The notes under the pieces were generated by a model, which saw nothing but the letters and a program-made list of their open reading frames with translations, had not been told where the DNA came from and did not search any database. From an uncultured SAR86 cluster bacterium (GTDB lineage: Bacteria > Pseudomonadota > Gammaproteobacteria > Magnimaribacterales > D2472), in contig CABYNW010000005.1 of NCBI GenBank assembly GCA_902520495.1, forward strand, positions 1-64,000: DNA of 64,000 nucleotides, written 5' to 3'. Positions 19,438 through 30,813 of this stretch are shown here, piece by piece (position 1 is the first letter of the stretch; each line of letters begins with the position of its first letter). The position numbers and the translations under genes are program-made.

Positions 19438-20832
19438 TTAATATTTATATGTTTCTTCTTTAAATGGACCATCTTGAGGAACATTTATATAGTCTGCTTG
19501 GTCTTGAGTTAGCTTGGTTACTGTTCCGCCAAATCCTTCTACCATTAGGCTTGCAACTTCTTCATCTAATTTCTTAGGAAGAACCTCAACGGTTATCATC
19601 TCAGCCCTCTTATCAGCATCATTGATATTTGCAAAACCTTGTTTATACAAATGAATTTGAGCTAGAACTTGGTTTGCAAAAGAACCATCCATAATTCTGC
19701 TCGGATGCCCTGTTGCATTACCAAGGTTAACCAGTCTTCCTTCAGCAAGTAGAATTATATAATTCTTACTTGAAAGATCTGGAGTTCCATCAGGCTTTGT
19801 ATCTCTAAAAACCCTATGAACCTGAGGCTTAATCTCATCCCAATAATAGTTCTCTCTCATAAAGGCCGTATCAATTTCATTATCAAAATGACCAATATTA
19901 CAAACCACAGCTGTATTTTTAAGAGTACTTATCATTGCAGAATCACAAACATTAACATTACCAGTTGTTGTGACTATAAGATCAGTATCTCCCATAACGG
20001 CCATATTTATATCTTTAGGATCTCGCGTAACTACCCCATCTTTATAGCAAGACACAACTGAGAATCCATCCATACAAGCTTGCATTGCACATATAGGATC
20101 TGATTCAACAACACTTACAATCATGCCTTCTTGAGCTAAGCTTGCAGCAGAACCTTTACCCACATCACCATAACCAATAACAAGGCCTTTTTTTCCAGAA
20201 AGTAACATGTCGGTTCCTCTCTTAAGAGCATCATTAAGGCTATGTCTGCAACCATATTTGTTATCATTTTTAGCTTTAGTAACAGAATCATTTACATTAA
20301 TTGCAGGAATTTTAAGCTCGCCTTTTTCTAGCATCTCTTTTAGTCTGTGAACTCCTGTGGTTGTTTCTTCAGAAACTCCATGAATAGTTTCAAGCATATC
20401 TGGAAACTTTGCATGTACCATTGATGTAAGATCGCTTCCATCATCAAGAATCATATTTGCATCCCAAGGATTGCCATCTTTACATATAGTTTGCTCTATA
20501 CACCATTCATATTCTTCATCTGTTTCACCTTTCCAAGCAAAAACAGGAATTCCTTTTGCAGCCATTGCCGCAGCAGCATGATCTTGTGTAGAAAAGATAT
20601 TACATGAAGACCAACGCAACTCAGCGCCTAAATCTACTAAAGTTTCCATTAATACAGCAGTTTGGATTGTCATATGGATACAACCCATTATTTTGGCACC
20701 TGCAAGAGGTTGTTCTGCTCTATACTTTTCTCTCAAAGCCATAAGTGCTGGCATTTCATTTTCAGCAAGAGAAATTTCTCTTCTTCCAAATTCAGCAAGA
20801 TTTATATCGGCTACTTTATAGTCATTTTCCAT
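19438..20832 (-). CDS. ahcY: adenosylhomocysteinase
   Basis: 464 aa SAHase with [53 protein letters not shown]. Confidence 0.97.
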   Translation of the reverse strand: MENDYKVADINLAEFGRREISLAENEMPALMALREKYRAEQPLAGAKIMGCIHMTIQTAVLMETLVDLGAELRWSSCNIFSTQDHAAAAMAAKGIPVFAWKGETDEEYEWCIEQTICKDGNPWDANMILDDGSDLTSMVHAKFPDMLETIHGVSEETTTGVHRLKEMLEKGELKIPAINVNDSVTKAKNDNKYGCRHSLNDALKRGTDMLLSGKKGLVIGYGDVGKGSAASLAQEGMIVSVVESDPICAMQACMDGFSVVSCYKDGVVTRDPKDINMAVMGDTDLIVTTTGNVNVCDSAMISTLKNTAVVCNIGHFDNEIDTAFMRENYYWDEIKPQVHRVFRDTKPDGTPDLSSKNYIILLAEGRLVNLGNATGHPSRIMDGSFANQVLAQIHLYKQGFANINDADKRAEMITVEVLPKKLDEEVASLMVEGFGGTVTKLTQDQADYINVPQDGPFKEETYKY

Positions 20833-20857
20833 TTTATTTCCTTATTTTAATTAATAT

Positions 20858-22012
20858 TTATTGTGAAATTTCTGAAGCCTTATCAGTTCTTTCCCATGAA
20901 AGATCAATATCTGTTCTTCCAAAGTGCCCATATGCAGCAGTTGGAAGATATATAGGTCTTTTTAGATCAAGCATATTGATAAGACTTTTAGGCCTTAAAT
21001 CAAACTTCTCTTCGACAATTTTTTCAATTGCTTCTTTAGAAATTTTTTCGCTATTAAATGTATTAACATTTATTGATGTTGGCTTTGCTACCCCAATAGC
21101 GTAAGAAACTTGTATTTCACAGTAATCTGCTAATCCAGCAGCAACAATATTTTTTGCAACATATCTCGCAGCATAAGCAGCAGAACGATCAACTTTAGAA
21201 GGGTCTTTTCCAGAAAAGGCTCCGCCACCATGCCTAGCCATTCCGCCGTATGTATCCACAATTATTTTTCTTCCAGTAAGCCCACAATCGCCAACAGGGC
21301 CTCCAATGACAAATTTACCAGTTGGATTAATATAGATATTTGTAGAATCCAAGATCCACTCTTCAGGAACTATCGGCTTGATAATTTCTTCCATAACCCC
21401 TTCTTTTATTTCTTCTTGTGTAACATCTTCATCATGTTGCGTTGATAGTACAATTGCTGACAAACCTTCAATAGTTTTACCATCATCAGAATAAATTGCG
21501 CTAACTTGGCTTTTTGCATCTGGCCTTAACCAGGATAATTTGTTATTTTTCATTACGTCAGCTTGTTTTTTCACCAGTCTATGCGAAAGATCGATTGGAA
21601 GAGGCATTAATGAATCAGTTTCAGTACAAGCGTAGCCAAACATGAGCCCTTGATCACCAGCTCCTTGCTCTAAATTTTCACCCTCACCTTCAGTTACACC
21701 TTGAGATATATCAGGTGATTGTTCAAAAACAAGATTAGTAAATTCACAAGTATCGCCATTAAAACCATATTCGTCAGTATCATAACCAATATCATTAATA
21801 GTTTTTCTAACAACAGGCTCTAAATCTGGACTGCCTAATGATGTTATTTCACCGGCAATATAAACCATATTGTTTTTGATCATTGTTTCACATGCAACCC
21901 TACTATTTGGATCTTCGGCCAAGTATGCATCTAATACTGCATCTGAAATTTGATCACAGACTTTGTCTGGGTGTCCTGCGGAAACAGATTCCGACGTAAA
22001 AATATAACTCAT
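20858..22012 (-). CDS. metK: S-adenosylmethionine synthetase
   Basis: [56 protein letters not shown]. Confidence 0.98.
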   Translation of the reverse strand: MSYIFTSESVSAGHPDKVCDQISDAVLDAYLAEDPNSRVACETMIKNNMVYIAGEITSLGSPDLEPVVRKTINDIGYDTDEYGFNGDTCEFTNLVFEQSPDISQGVTEGEGENLEQGAGDQGLMFGYACTETDSLMPLPIDLSHRLVKKQADVMKNNKLSWLRPDAKSQVSAIYSDDGKTIEGLSAIVLSTQHDEDVTQEEIKEGVMEEIIKPIVPEEWILDSTNIYINPTGKFVIGGPVGDCGLTGRKIIVDTYGGMARHGGGAFSGKDPSKVDRSAAYAARYVAKNIVAAGLADYCEIQVSYAIGVAKPTSINVNTFNSEKISKEAIEKIVEEKFDLRPKSLINMLDLKRPIYLPTAAYGHFGRTDIDLSWERTDKASEISQ

Positions 22013-22131
22013 ATTTGCTCTCCCTGAAACTTTTGAATACGACGATACTCTTTAAAAAAAGAATTCGACATACAATTTAACTACTTTATATGAAAAAATT
22101 CAATTTTATCTATGCATTTCATCTCAAAAAT

Positions 22132-22163
22132 ATTATTATCCCTTAAGCAAAAGGGGAAAATAA
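22132..22163 (+). promoter_or_regulatory. small hairpin covering the tkt Shine-Dalgarno
   Basis: attattat-ccctt-aagcaa-aagggg-aaaataat directly before the TTG start. Confidence 0.4.
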
Positions 22164-22164
22164 T

Positions 22165-24153
22165 TTGCAACAATCAGAACCAATAAATGCTCTCAGATTT
22201 TTATCCGTTGATGCTGTTCAAAAAGCAAATTCTGGTCATCCTGGAATGCCTATGGGAATGGCAGAAATCGCTACTGCTTTATGGAGCAAACATTTAAAAC
22301 ATAACCCCTTAAACCCAACTTGGTTTGATAGAGATAGATTTGTACTTTCAAACGGTCACGGCTCAATGCTGTTGTATAGCTTGTTGCATTTGACTGGTTA
22401 TGATCTTTCAATTGAAGATATTAAAGACTTCAGACAGCTAAAATCAAAAACACCAGGACATCCTGAATACGATATAGATATTGGTATTGAAACAACTACT
22501 GGTCCATTAGGTCAGGGGATTGCAAATGCTGTTGGTATGGCAATATCAGAAAAAATATTAGCAGCAGAATTTAACAAAGACGACATAAAACCTATTGATC
22601 ATTACACGTATGTTTTTTTGGGAGATGGTTGTTTAATGGAGGGCATTTCTCACGAAGCATGCTCTTTTGCAGCAACTCATAATCTTGGGAAATTGATATG
22701 CTTTTATGATCAAAATGGAATTTCAATTGATGGAGAAATAGATAATTGGTTTACAGATGATTCTATTAAAAGGTTTGACAGTTATGGCTGGCAAACAATT
22801 TGCGTAGATGGTCATAATATTGAAGAAGTTAACGAGGCCATTTCTAAAGCAAAAGAAGAACCTAATAAACCATCAATGATTTTTTGCAAGACAACCATTG
22901 GTTTTGGTTCTCCAAATAAATCAGGAACAGCTGATGTTCATGGGGCACCGCTAGGAGATGAAGAAATTAAAAAAACTAGGGAGGCTCTTGGTTGGAAGCA
23001 TCCTGCTTTTGAAGTACCTAAAGAGGTATATGATTTCTGGGACTCAAAGAATTCAGGCACTGAAAAAAATTCAAACTGGAACGATTTAATTAAAAATTAT
23101 AAAAACAAATATCCTGATGAGTCATTAGAGCTAGAACGAAGGATCAAAGGAGATATGCCAGAGAATTTTCAACAAAGCTTTATTAATTTTCTTAATGATT
23201 GCAATTCAAGCAATGCTTCTATGGCAACAAGAAAAGCTTCTAAAGCTTGTCTAGATTTTTTTGTTAAAGAAATGCCTGAGCTTGTTGGCGGTTCAGCTGA
23301 CTTAACCCCTTCAAACAATACTTTCTCAGCTTCAAGTTCCACATTTTCTAATGAAAACCCATCAGGAAATCATATTAATTATGGTGTTAGAGAATTTGGA
23401 ATGTCAGCTATTATGAATGGTATGGTTCTTCACGGAGGCATCAAACCCTATGGAGCGACTTTCCTAGTTTTTACTGACTATGCAAGAAATGCAGTTAGAT
23501 TATCAGCACTCATGGGACTACCAAATATATTTGTTTATACGCATGATTCAGTAGCTTTGGGAGAAGATGGGCCCACTCATCAACCTATAGAACATATGGT
23601 TACTCTAAGATCAACCCCTAACTTGAATAGTTGGAGACCAGCTGATCTTGTTGAGACAGCTGTTGCATGGAAAAACGCCGTAAGCTCAACAACAACGCCA
23701 ACGTGTCTTATTTTTAGCAGACAAGGTACTTCAGCAATAGAACGGACGTCTGAACAGCTCTCCTCTATCGAGATGGGAGGGTATCTTCTTCAAGAACAAG
23801 AGGATCCAAATATTACTATAGTTGCTTCTGGGAGCGAGGTTCAATTAGCTTTAGATGCTGCCATAGAATTAAAAAATGAATCAATTAATGCTAACGTTGT
23901 TTCAATGCCTTGTTTGGACCTCTTTTTAGAACAAAGCAATGAATTGCAAGACAAAATTATTAATCCTAAAAAACCAGTCCTAGTTGTAGAATGCGCTCAC
24001 CCTAATTCTTGGTATAAGATTTTAAATAGAAGCGATAAAGTAATTGGAATGGAAACATTTGGAGAATCTGCGCCAGGAAGTGAACTGCTTGAACACTTTG
24101 GATTTAGTAAAGACAACGTAATTCAATCAGCCAAATCACTAATTGATGATTAA
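22165..24153 (+). CDS. tkt: transketolase (start codon TTG)
   Basis: 662 aa: NSGHPGMPMGMA, GDGCLMEGIS, GGSADLTPSN, EDGPTHQPIEH. Confidence 0.96.
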   Translation: MQQSEPINALRFLSVDAVQKANSGHPGMPMGMAEIATALWSKHLKHNPLNPTWFDRDRFVLSNGHGSMLLYSLLHLTGYDLSIEDIKDFRQLKSKTPGHPEYDIDIGIETTTGPLGQGIANAVGMAISEKILAAEFNKDDIKPIDHYTYVFLGDGCLMEGISHEACSFAATHNLGKLICFYDQNGISIDGEIDNWFTDDSIKRFDSYGWQTICVDGHNIEEVNEAISKAKEEPNKPSMIFCKTTIGFGSPNKSGTADVHGAPLGDEEIKKTREALGWKHPAFEVPKEVYDFWDSKNSGTEKNSNWNDLIKNYKNKYPDESLELERRIKGDMPENFQQSFINFLNDCNSSNASMATRKASKACLDFFVKEMPELVGGSADLTPSNNTFSASSSTFSNENPSGNHINYGVREFGMSAIMNGMVLHGGIKPYGATFLVFTDYARNAVRLSALMGLPNIFVYTHDSVALGEDGPTHQPIEHMVTLRSTPNLNSWRPADLVETAVAWKNAVSSTTTPTCLIFSRQGTSAIERTSEQLSSIEMGGYLLQEQEDPNITIVASGSEVQLALDAAIELKNESINANVVSMPCLDLFLEQSNELQDKIINPKKPVLVVECAHPNSWYKILNRSDKVIGMETFGESAPGSELLEHFGFSKDNVIQSAKSLIDD

Positions 24154-25300
24154 TTTATCTTCCATAGATATAGCAAATAAAAATCTTGTAATCCGAGTTG
24201 ACATGAATGTGCCAATAAAAGATGGAAATGTGGAAGACGCAACAAGAATAGAATCCTGTATACCTACTATTAAATATGCTTTGAAAAATAATGCAAAAGT
24301 TTTACTAGTAAGCCATCTTGGCAGACCAATCGAAGGAAATTTTGAAGAAAAATTTTCATTAAAACCTGTTGTAGAATACTTAGGCACAATTATTAACAGG
24401 CCTTGTGAATTAATTTCTAGTTTGGACTCTAGCAATATCTTTCATGGCGAAACAGATATTCAATTTTTAGAAAATATAAGATTTTTTAAAGGAGAAAAAG
24501 AAAATTGCCAAGATCTAGGAAATAAATTAGCTAATCTTGGTGACATCTATGTTTTTGATGCCTTTGGAACTGCTCATAGAGAGCAAGCTTCAACCCATTC
24601 AGCAATTAAAAGCGCATCTGTTGCATGCGCAGGCCTTCTTTTAGAGAGGGAAAATAAATTTTTATCTCAGGCACTTAAAAAATATGAAAGCCCATACCTA
24701 GCAGTAATTGGAGGAGCCAAAGTTTCTACCAAGCTTGAATTAATAAAACATATTAGTTCAGTTGCCGATTATATTATTGTTGGAGGCGGAATTGCTAATA
24801 CTTTTTTGGCGGCCTCTGGTTTAAATATAGGAAAATCTATTTTTGAAGATTCGATGATCGATCTTGCAAAAGATTTACTTGAAAAGGGAAAAATAGTTTT
24901 ACCTAATACGGTCATAACATCTAAAACATTTGAGGGCGAAGACATAAAAGAAATTCCTGTTAATGAAGTTACAGATGAAGAGATGATCTTAGATCTTCAT
25001 TTAACTAAAGAAACAATTGATTTGATAGTTCAAGCAAAAACCATTTTATGGAATGGTCCAATGGGAGTTTTTGAGAATAGCGCCTTTTCAAAAGGCACTA
25101 AAGTTCTTTCAGAAGCAATAGCAAAGTCTCAGGCATTTTCTTTAGCAGGCGGCGGTGAAACATTATCTGCAATTAATAAATATATTAAATCAGATGATGT
25201 ATCATATTGTTCAACAGGTGGAGGAGCCTTTTTAGAGTTTATGGAGGGCAAAATTTTGCCTTCTATCGATGTTTTAAATTCAAAAACAACAGGGAGTTAA
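24146..25300 (+). CDS. pgk: phosphoglycerate kinase
   Basis: RVDMNVPI, VSHLGRP, VIGGAKVSTKLE, WNGPMGVFE, STGGGAFLE; ATG overlaps tkt stop. Confidence 0.96.
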   Translation: MINLSSIDIANKNLVIRVDMNVPIKDGNVEDATRIESCIPTIKYALKNNAKVLLVSHLGRPIEGNFEEKFSLKPVVEYLGTIINRPCELISSLDSSNIFHGETDIQFLENIRFFKGEKENCQDLGNKLANLGDIYVFDAFGTAHREQASTHSAIKSASVACAGLLLERENKFLSQALKKYESPYLAVIGGAKVSTKLELIKHISSVADYIIVGGGIANTFLAASGLNIGKSIFEDSMIDLAKDLLEKGKIVLPNTVITSKTFEGEDIKEIPVNEVTDEEMILDLHLTKETIDLIVQAKTILWNGPMGVFENSAFSKGTKVLSEAIAKSQAFSLAGGGETLSAINKYIKSDDVSYCSTGGGAFLEFMEGKILPSIDVLNSKTTGS

Positions 25301-25306
25301 ATAACA

Positions 25307-26323
25307 ATGATACTTAAAAATATTGAAGAAATAGCAACTTTTATAGTTGAGGATGGAAAAGGTATCCTTGCAGCGGATGAGAGCAATCCAACTTGTGGGA
25401 AAAGGTTTGAATCTATTGGCGTAGAGTCATCAGAAGAAAACAGAAGAGACTATAGAGAAATGCTTTTTAGATCAAAAGGAATGAGCGGCAATATTGGTGG
25501 AGTAATACTTTTTGATGAAACCATAAGACAATCAGCAGAAGACGGAACTTTATTGAGAGATATAATTTCTAATCAAGGCGCCCTTCCTGGGATTAAAGTT
25601 GATAAAGGATTGCAACCAATTGAGGATTGCCCGGGCGAAACAGTAACAATTGGTTTGGATGGTTTAGATGAAAGACTAAAAGAATATTCATCTATGGGTG
25701 CAAAATTTACAAAATGGAGAGCTGTTATCAATATTGGCAATGGAATCCCAACAGATAAATGTATTAATGCAAATATGCAGGCTTTAGCCGATTATGCAAA
25801 ATGCGCCCAAAACAACGGAATGGTTCCAATAGTTGAGCCTGAAGTATTAATGGATGGAGAGCACTCTATTGATGAATGTTATACCGCAACCGATAGGTCA
25901 TTAAAGTCTTTATTTGCTCATTTAGAAAAAAATGATGTAAATATTAAAGGCACACTTTTGAAACCTAATATGGTAACTTCTGGTAAAGATTCTTCTGATC
26001 AGGCAGAAGTTGAAGAGGTTGCGCAGAAAACTTTAGATTGTTTAATTAAAAATGTTCCGGCAGAGCTCCCAGGGGTCACTTTTCTTTCTGGAGGTCAATC
26101 AGATGTCTTGGCAACCGCGCACCTAGATGCTATGAATAAAATTGGTGGCTTTTCATGGAAGTTAAGTTTTTCTTATGGAAGAGCTCTTCAGGCTCCAGCT
26201 TTAAAAGCATGGGGAGGAAAACCAGAAAATATATTTATTTCTCAAGATGAATTATCACACAGGGCAGAAATGAATAAACTTGCTTCTCTTGGTCAGTGGG
26301 AAGCGGAACTTGAAGAAAGATAA
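25307..26323 (+). CDS. class I fructose-bisphosphate aldolase
   Basis: GKGILAADESNPTCGKRFESIGVESSEENRRDYREMLF, KWRAVI, LLKPNMV: the class I (Schiff-base) family. Confidence 0.93.
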   Translation: MILKNIEEIATFIVEDGKGILAADESNPTCGKRFESIGVESSEENRRDYREMLFRSKGMSGNIGGVILFDETIRQSAEDGTLLRDIISNQGALPGIKVDKGLQPIEDCPGETVTIGLDGLDERLKEYSSMGAKFTKWRAVINIGNGIPTDKCINANMQALADYAKCAQNNGMVPIVEPEVLMDGEHSIDECYTATDRSLKSLFAHLEKNDVNIKGTLLKPNMVTSGKDSSDQAEVEEVAQKTLDCLIKNVPAELPGVTFLSGGQSDVLATAHLDAMNKIGGFSWKLSFSYGRALQAPALKAWGGKPENIFISQDELSHRAEMNKLASLGQWEAELEER

Positions 26324-26326
26324 AAT

Positions 26327-26764
26327 TTGCTAGCTACTGTTCAAAGAGTTTCGAGTGCCAAAATTATTATTGATAATCAAACTTTTTCTTCTATTGAAAG
26401 AGGCTATCTAGTTTTTGTCTGTATTGAAGTAAATGATTCTTTTGAACAAGTTAAAGAAATGACTGACAAGATAATAAATTTTAGAATGCTTGATGGACCA
26501 AAAGGGATAACATCAAGATCTTTAAAAGATTCCAATGAAGAAGCTCTAATTGTTAGTCAATTTACTTTAGCTGCAATCACAAATAAGGGAACTAAGCCAA
26601 GTTTCCATAAGGCTGCAAAACCTGATGAAGCTAAATTACTGTATGATAAATTTCTAATTGAGTTTAAAAGCTTATTTCCGAAAGTTAAAGAGGGAAAGTT
26701 TGGAGCATTTATGGAAATTAATTTAGTTAATAACGGACCAGTTACTTTTAACTTTAAAACCTAG
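26327..26764 (+). CDS. dtd: D-aminoacyl-tRNA deacylase
   Basis: VQRVSSAKIIID, VSQFTLAA, GKFGAFMEINLVNNGPVTF. Confidence 0.92.
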   Translation: MLATVQRVSSAKIIIDNQTFSSIERGYLVFVCIEVNDSFEQVKEMTDKIINFRMLDGPKGITSRSLKDSNEEALIVSQFTLAAITNKGTKPSFHKAAKPDEAKLLYDKFLIEFKSLFPKVKEGKFGAFMEINLVNNGPVTFNFKT

Positions 26765-26771
26765 ATAATTT

Positions 26772-27353
26772 ATGAAGAATATTTCAATTTTTTGTGGTGC
26801 TCATGAGGGCAATAATCCAGAATATGCAAATGCTGCCAAGTCTATTGCAGAATTAATAGCTAAAAAAGGAATCAATGTAGTTTTTGGAGGAGGTAATGTT
26901 GGCCTCATGAAAATTATTTCTGATACCGCCCTAGATAATGGTGTTGAAGTCTTAGGAATATCTTTAAAATCTTTGCATGCTTTAGAACTTGCGAATCCAA
27001 GATTAAATGAGATAGTTGTATCAGAGACTTTGCTTGATAGAAAAGATGAATTTATGTCCAGATCAGATGCATTTATTGTTCTCCCAGGCGGCGTGGGTTC
27101 TTTAGACGAGCTCGCAGAGATTATGGCGAGTAATCAATTAGGTATTATCAATAAACCAGTAGGTATCTTAAATACTAAAGGCTACTACGACTATCTCTTA
27201 AAATGGTTTAATAAAGCTGTCGACGAGGGGTTCATTTCTTCTTCGAATCTAAAAGAATTATTAGTATCTGATTCACCAGATGAGTTGATTGAAATGGTAG
27301 TAAATCATAAAAGACCTTCAGATGACAACTGGACAGAAAGACTTGGTTTGTAG
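26772..27353 (+). CDS. LOG family protein (TIGR00730; putative cytokinin riboside 5'-monophosphate phosphoribohydrolase)
   Basis: FCGAHEGN, VVFGGGNVGLMKII, ALPGGVG-type VLPGGVGSLDELAE. Confidence 0.9.
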   Translation: MKNISIFCGAHEGNNPEYANAAKSIAELIAKKGINVVFGGGNVGLMKIISDTALDNGVEVLGISLKSLHALELANPRLNEIVVSETLLDRKDEFMSRSDAFIVLPGGVGSLDELAEIMASNQLGIINKPVGILNTKGYYDYLLKWFNKAVDEGFISSSNLKELLVSDSPDELIEMVVNHKRPSDDNWTERLGL

Positions 27354-27953
27354 TTGATGTCTTTCGAAGAGATTAGAGCAGTAACCATAGTTTATTTAGC
27401 AGTTTTCTTACCACTTTTAATATATTTTTTAAATAAATCTAGACTACCAAGGTGGGTTCCATCTTTTTATATAGTTGGTGTGGTGGTTTGTGCATTAGGT
27501 TGGGAGCTTTGGTTTACCTATGGTTGGGTAGATGGGGATGCCGTGGATATGAGACGATCTGAAGCTCTAAATTATTGGATACCAAAAAATGTAAATTGGT
27601 TAATGAACTCAATGGCAGACGCAGGAGCAGTTTTACTCGGCGGAGTTTGGATTATGTGGATATCTCATAACAAAGATCAGGCTATCTTTAGAAAGTGGAA
27701 TTGGAGCGCATTTTGCATTCTATTATTTTGGTGCATTAGTCAGAACATTCTGGTAGAAATGTTTTTATATCATGATCAATTGGCAGACAGTAAATCTTTA
27801 TCATGGGCTCCAATGTCGCCACTGGGAACATATTTTAATCCTTTACTCTTTGAATTTAATAATCGAACAATTATGCTTCAGTCTCAAATGCCTTGGTTAA
27901 TACTGCCGTGGATTTTTTACAAAACTTTAATAAATTTAAATAAACTTATTTAA
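27354..27953 (+). CDS. hypothetical multi-pass membrane protein
   Basis: 199 aa, about 5 hydrophobic segments; likely same operon as the upstream gene. Confidence 0.6.
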   Translation: MMSFEEIRAVTIVYLAVFLPLLIYFLNKSRLPRWVPSFYIVGVVVCALGWELWFTYGWVDGDAVDMRRSEALNYWIPKNVNWLMNSMADAGAVLLGGVWIMWISHNKDQAIFRKWNWSAFCILLFWCISQNILVEMFLYHDQLADSKSLSWAPMSPLGTYFNPLLFEFNNRTIMLQSQMPWLILPWIFYKTLINLNKLI

Positions 27954-28202
27954 TCTTCTATAAAGATAATATGAAAGAAAGAACTGTCCTCCATAAAGAA
28001 CTATAGCAAGAACACCAATAACCCCATTACTTAAGATCGCATCTGCAAAAGCCAACACATTATCTATTATTCTTAAATTTACTACAGGGTTTAATAATAG
28101 CTCTAATAAAATTAGAGGAACAAGAGACATAACAAAAATATACCCAAGCATTGCATATGCCCAAAATAAAAATCTAAATATATGTATAAATATATTCTTC
28201 AT
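27936..28202 (-). CDS. hypothetical membrane protein
   Basis: 88 aa with hydrophobic segments; convergent 18-bp overlap with 27354-27953. Confidence 0.5.
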   Translation of the reverse strand: MKNIFIHIFRFLFWAYAMLGYIFVMSLVPLILLELLLNPVVNLRIIDNVLAFADAILSNGVIGVLAIVLYGGQFFLSYYLYRRLNKFI

Positions 28203-28210
28203 TAATTTAA

Positions 28211-28915
28211 TTAACTCTTATCTCTTGATAGCAATAAGCCTAACTCAAACAAAATCCACATTGGCATTGCTAAGAATAATTGTGAGAATATATCAGGAGG
28301 CGTTAACAACATTCCAATAACTAAGAAAAGAACTATCAAGTAAGGCCTTGCCTCAGCCAAAGAGGACTTTGAAGCTATACCGCTCTTTACAAGAAGGATA
28401 GTAGCTACTGGAATCTCAAAAGCTATACCAAAAGCAAAAACAAGTTTAAAAACAAAACTAAGATATTGACTTATATCTGTCATTATTTGAATAGAATCAG
28501 GCGCCATTCCAATAAAGAATTTAAAGATAATTGGACAAACTATAAAAAAAGCAAAACTAACACCTGTAAAAAACAAGATAATAGTCGACAGCATCAATGG
28601 AGCAGTAAATCTTTTTTCATTTTTATAGAGTCCAGGAGATATAAACATCCATGCCTGGTAAAACAGCCATGGCATTGAAAACAATAAAGCTACATATATT
28701 ACTAATTTAATTGGTGCCATAAATGGCGAAGCAACCTCGGTTGCTATCATAGAACCTCCATCAGGAAGCATGCCTATAAGAGGAGCCGCAACAAAGGAGT
28801 ATATTTCTGCTGCAAATGGAATGCCTGCGATTACTAAAATACCAAATAAAATAATAACCCTAAGCAATCGAGTCCTAAGTTCTAATAAGTGATTTGAGAT
28901 AGATTCTTTAGCCAT
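28211..28915 (-). CDS. tatC: Sec-independent translocase subunit TatC
   Basis: SNHLLELRTRLLR, multi-TM, AEARPYLIVLFLVIGMLLTPPDIFSQ. Confidence 0.94.
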   Translation of the reverse strand: MAKESISNHLLELRTRLLRVIILFGILVIAGIPFAAEIYSFVAAPLIGMLPDGGSMIATEVASPFMAPIKLVIYVALLFSMPWLFYQAWMFISPGLYKNEKRFTAPLMLSTIILFFTGVSFAFFIVCPIIFKFFIGMAPDSIQIMTDISQYLSFVFKLVFAFGIAFEIPVATILLVKSGIASKSSLAEARPYLIVLFLVIGMLLTPPDIFSQLFLAMPMWILFELGLLLSRDKS

Positions 28916-29153
28916 CTTTTGAATTTTTATTATTTTCTAGCTCTTCCATTCTTAGCTCGTTGAATACATCTTTTTTGAGCTCATCAGCTCCAATATCTTT
29001 TTCGAAATCTTTTTTGAAAGAACCTAGTTTATTTTCTATTCTTTTATAAAGCTTAATTAATGCTTTTATTACTTCAGGCAATCTTTTAGGACCAAGTATT
29101 ATTAGTCCTAATACAAAAATAATTAAGATTTCAAGAAAACCAATTTGAAACAA
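28908..29153 (-). CDS. tatB: Sec-independent translocase subunit TatB
   Basis: MFQIGFLEILIIFVLGLIILGPKRLPEVIKAL. Confidence 0.88.
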   Translation of the reverse strand: MFQIGFLEILIIFVLGLIILGPKRLPEVIKALIKLYKRIENKLGSFKKDFEKDIGADELKKDVFNELRMEELENNKNSKDG

Positions 29154-29155
29154 TT

Positions 29156-29323
29156 TTAGTCTTCTTTTTCTTTAGATTCTTCTTCTTTAACAGCTTTCTT
29201 AAAACCTTTAATGCTTGAACCAAGATCAGACCCAAGAGATTTTAATTTACCACTTCCGAAGATCAATAAAACGACAACTAGAATTATTAATAATTGCCAT
29301 ATGCTTATACCACCAAAGCCCAT
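29156..29323 (-). CDS. tatA: Sec-independent translocase subunit TatA (missing from ORF track)
   Basis: Hand translation: [55 protein letters not shown], canonical TatA TM-FG-hinge-amphipathic helix. Confidence 0.93.
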   Translation of the reverse strand: MGFGGISIWQLLIILVVVLLIFGSGKLKSLGSDLGSSIKGFKKAVKEEESKEKED

Positions 29324-29331
29324 AATTTCTC

Positions 29332-30813
29332 CTATGAAACTATCATCATAATAGCTATAGAAACCATTATAACAATACTGATTACCATAATAAGGTATTT
29401 TTGATTAGATAATTTAAGCTCTAAATCTAGAATTCTTTTTTCATTTGATTGCTTGGTTTTTGAATAACCTCTTAATTCATCTAAAGCTTCATATACAATT
29501 CCAGGAACTTCAGAAGCTTTAAATAAAATATCTTCTTTGTTGTCGATGATGTAATCCTTGAGCTTAAGAGGACTAAATTGTTCTGTTAACCAATCGTCAA
29601 GATAAGGCTCAGCTATACCCCAAAAATCAAGATCTGGATAGATTTGTCTTCCCATTCCCTCTATATGAATTAATGTTTTTTGTAATAAAACAAGAGATGT
29701 TTGAAGAGATAAGCCATATTGTCTAGTGCTTTGAAAAAGATATAAAAGCAATTTACCAAATTCAATTTCAGATAACGGCTTTTCAAAGATTGGCTCACAG
29801 CAAGCCCTTAAAGTATTTTCTAGTTCAATATTATTTGTATCAGGATTTACCCATCCTGAAGTTATAAATAAATTTGCTAAAGATTTATAATTTTGTTTTA
29901 AAACAGATTGCAACATCCTTGCAAGGGTATATCTTTCATCGTTTGATAAAGAACCGGTTATAGCGCAATCTATAGCAATATATCCTGGATTGTCAGGATT
30001 TTTTTTAGAAACGAAGATATTTCCAGGATGCATATCAGCATGAAAAAAATTATCTCTAAACACTTGATTTAGAAAAATCATCACCCCATTTTCTGCAAGT
30101 ATTTTTTTATCAATATTATGTTTTTCAATTTCTTTTATATCTGTGCACGGAATACCATCAATTTTTTCAAGAACCATTACTTTTGAGGTCGTCAGATCCC
30201 AATAAACTTCTGGTATGTATAGCTCACTTGAATCTAAAAAATTTTTTCTTGTTAAGTTTGTATTAGATGCCTCTAATCTTAAATCAAGCTCTTTTAGGAT
30301 CGTTGTTTCGTAATCTTTAATAACCTGATTTGGCTTTAATCTATAACTATCTTTATAAAGATAAGAAAAAATTCTTGCAGAAGCCTTAAGAAGCCTAAGA
30401 TTTTTTTTAACGCTTCTTTCAATGTTTGGTCTAAGGACCTTTATTACAACCTCTTTACCATTCTTAAGCTTTGCTGAGTGAACTTGTGCAAGAGATGCTG
30501 CTGCTAGTGGCTTTTCTTCAAATTCATCAAAAATGTTTTCAATCGAATCGCCAAGTTCTAATTCAACTATTTTTTTAAATTTCGAGACATCAAAAGGCTT
30601 GCAACTATCGGTTAATGACTCAAGCTCTTTAGCTGTTTCAATATCCAAAATATCAGTTCTTGTTGAAAGCAATTGACCAAATTTTGTGAATATTGGACCC
30701 AAAGATTCCAAATAAGTAGCTAATTTTTTTCCATTAGGCCTATAGAAGACACCTTTATGGATGCCTAAAACAGACATCTTTAATAATTCATATATAACTA
30801 TTATAAAATTCAT
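29332..30813 (-). CDS. ubiB: ubiquinone biosynthesis kinase-like protein UbiB (ABC1/ADCK)
   Basis: [50 protein letters not shown]. Confidence 0.94.
   Translation of the reverse strand: MNFIIVIYELLKMSVLGIHKGVFYRPNGKKLATYLESLGPIFTKFGQLLSTRTDILDIETAKELESLTDSCKPFDVSKFKKIVELELGDSIENIFDEFEEKPLAAASLAQVHSAKLKNGKEVVIKVLRPNIERSVKKNLRLLKASARIFSYLYKDSYRLKPNQVIKDYETTILKELDLRLEASNTNLTRKNFLDSSELYIPEVYWDLTTSKVMVLEKIDGIPCTDIKEIEKHNIDKKILAENGVMIFLNQVFRDNFFHADMHPGNIFVSKKNPDNPGYIAIDCAITGSLSNDERYTLARMLQSVLKQNYKSLANLFITSGWVNPDTNNIELENTLRACCEPIFEKPLSEIEFGKLLLYLFQSTRQYGLSLQTSLVLLQKTLIHIEGMGRQIYPDLDFWGIAEPYLDDWLTEQFSPLKLKDYIIDNKEDILFKASEVPGIVYEALDELRGYSKTKQSNEKRILDLELKLSNQKYLIMVISIVIMVSIAIMMIVS

Noticed and set aside
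22013-22164. Possible SAM or SAH riboswitch upstream of metK-ahcY
   Set aside because: The metK leader is short and AT-rich and I could not see a conserved SAM/SAH riboswitch core; only a good Shine-Dalgarno (agggag) is evident.
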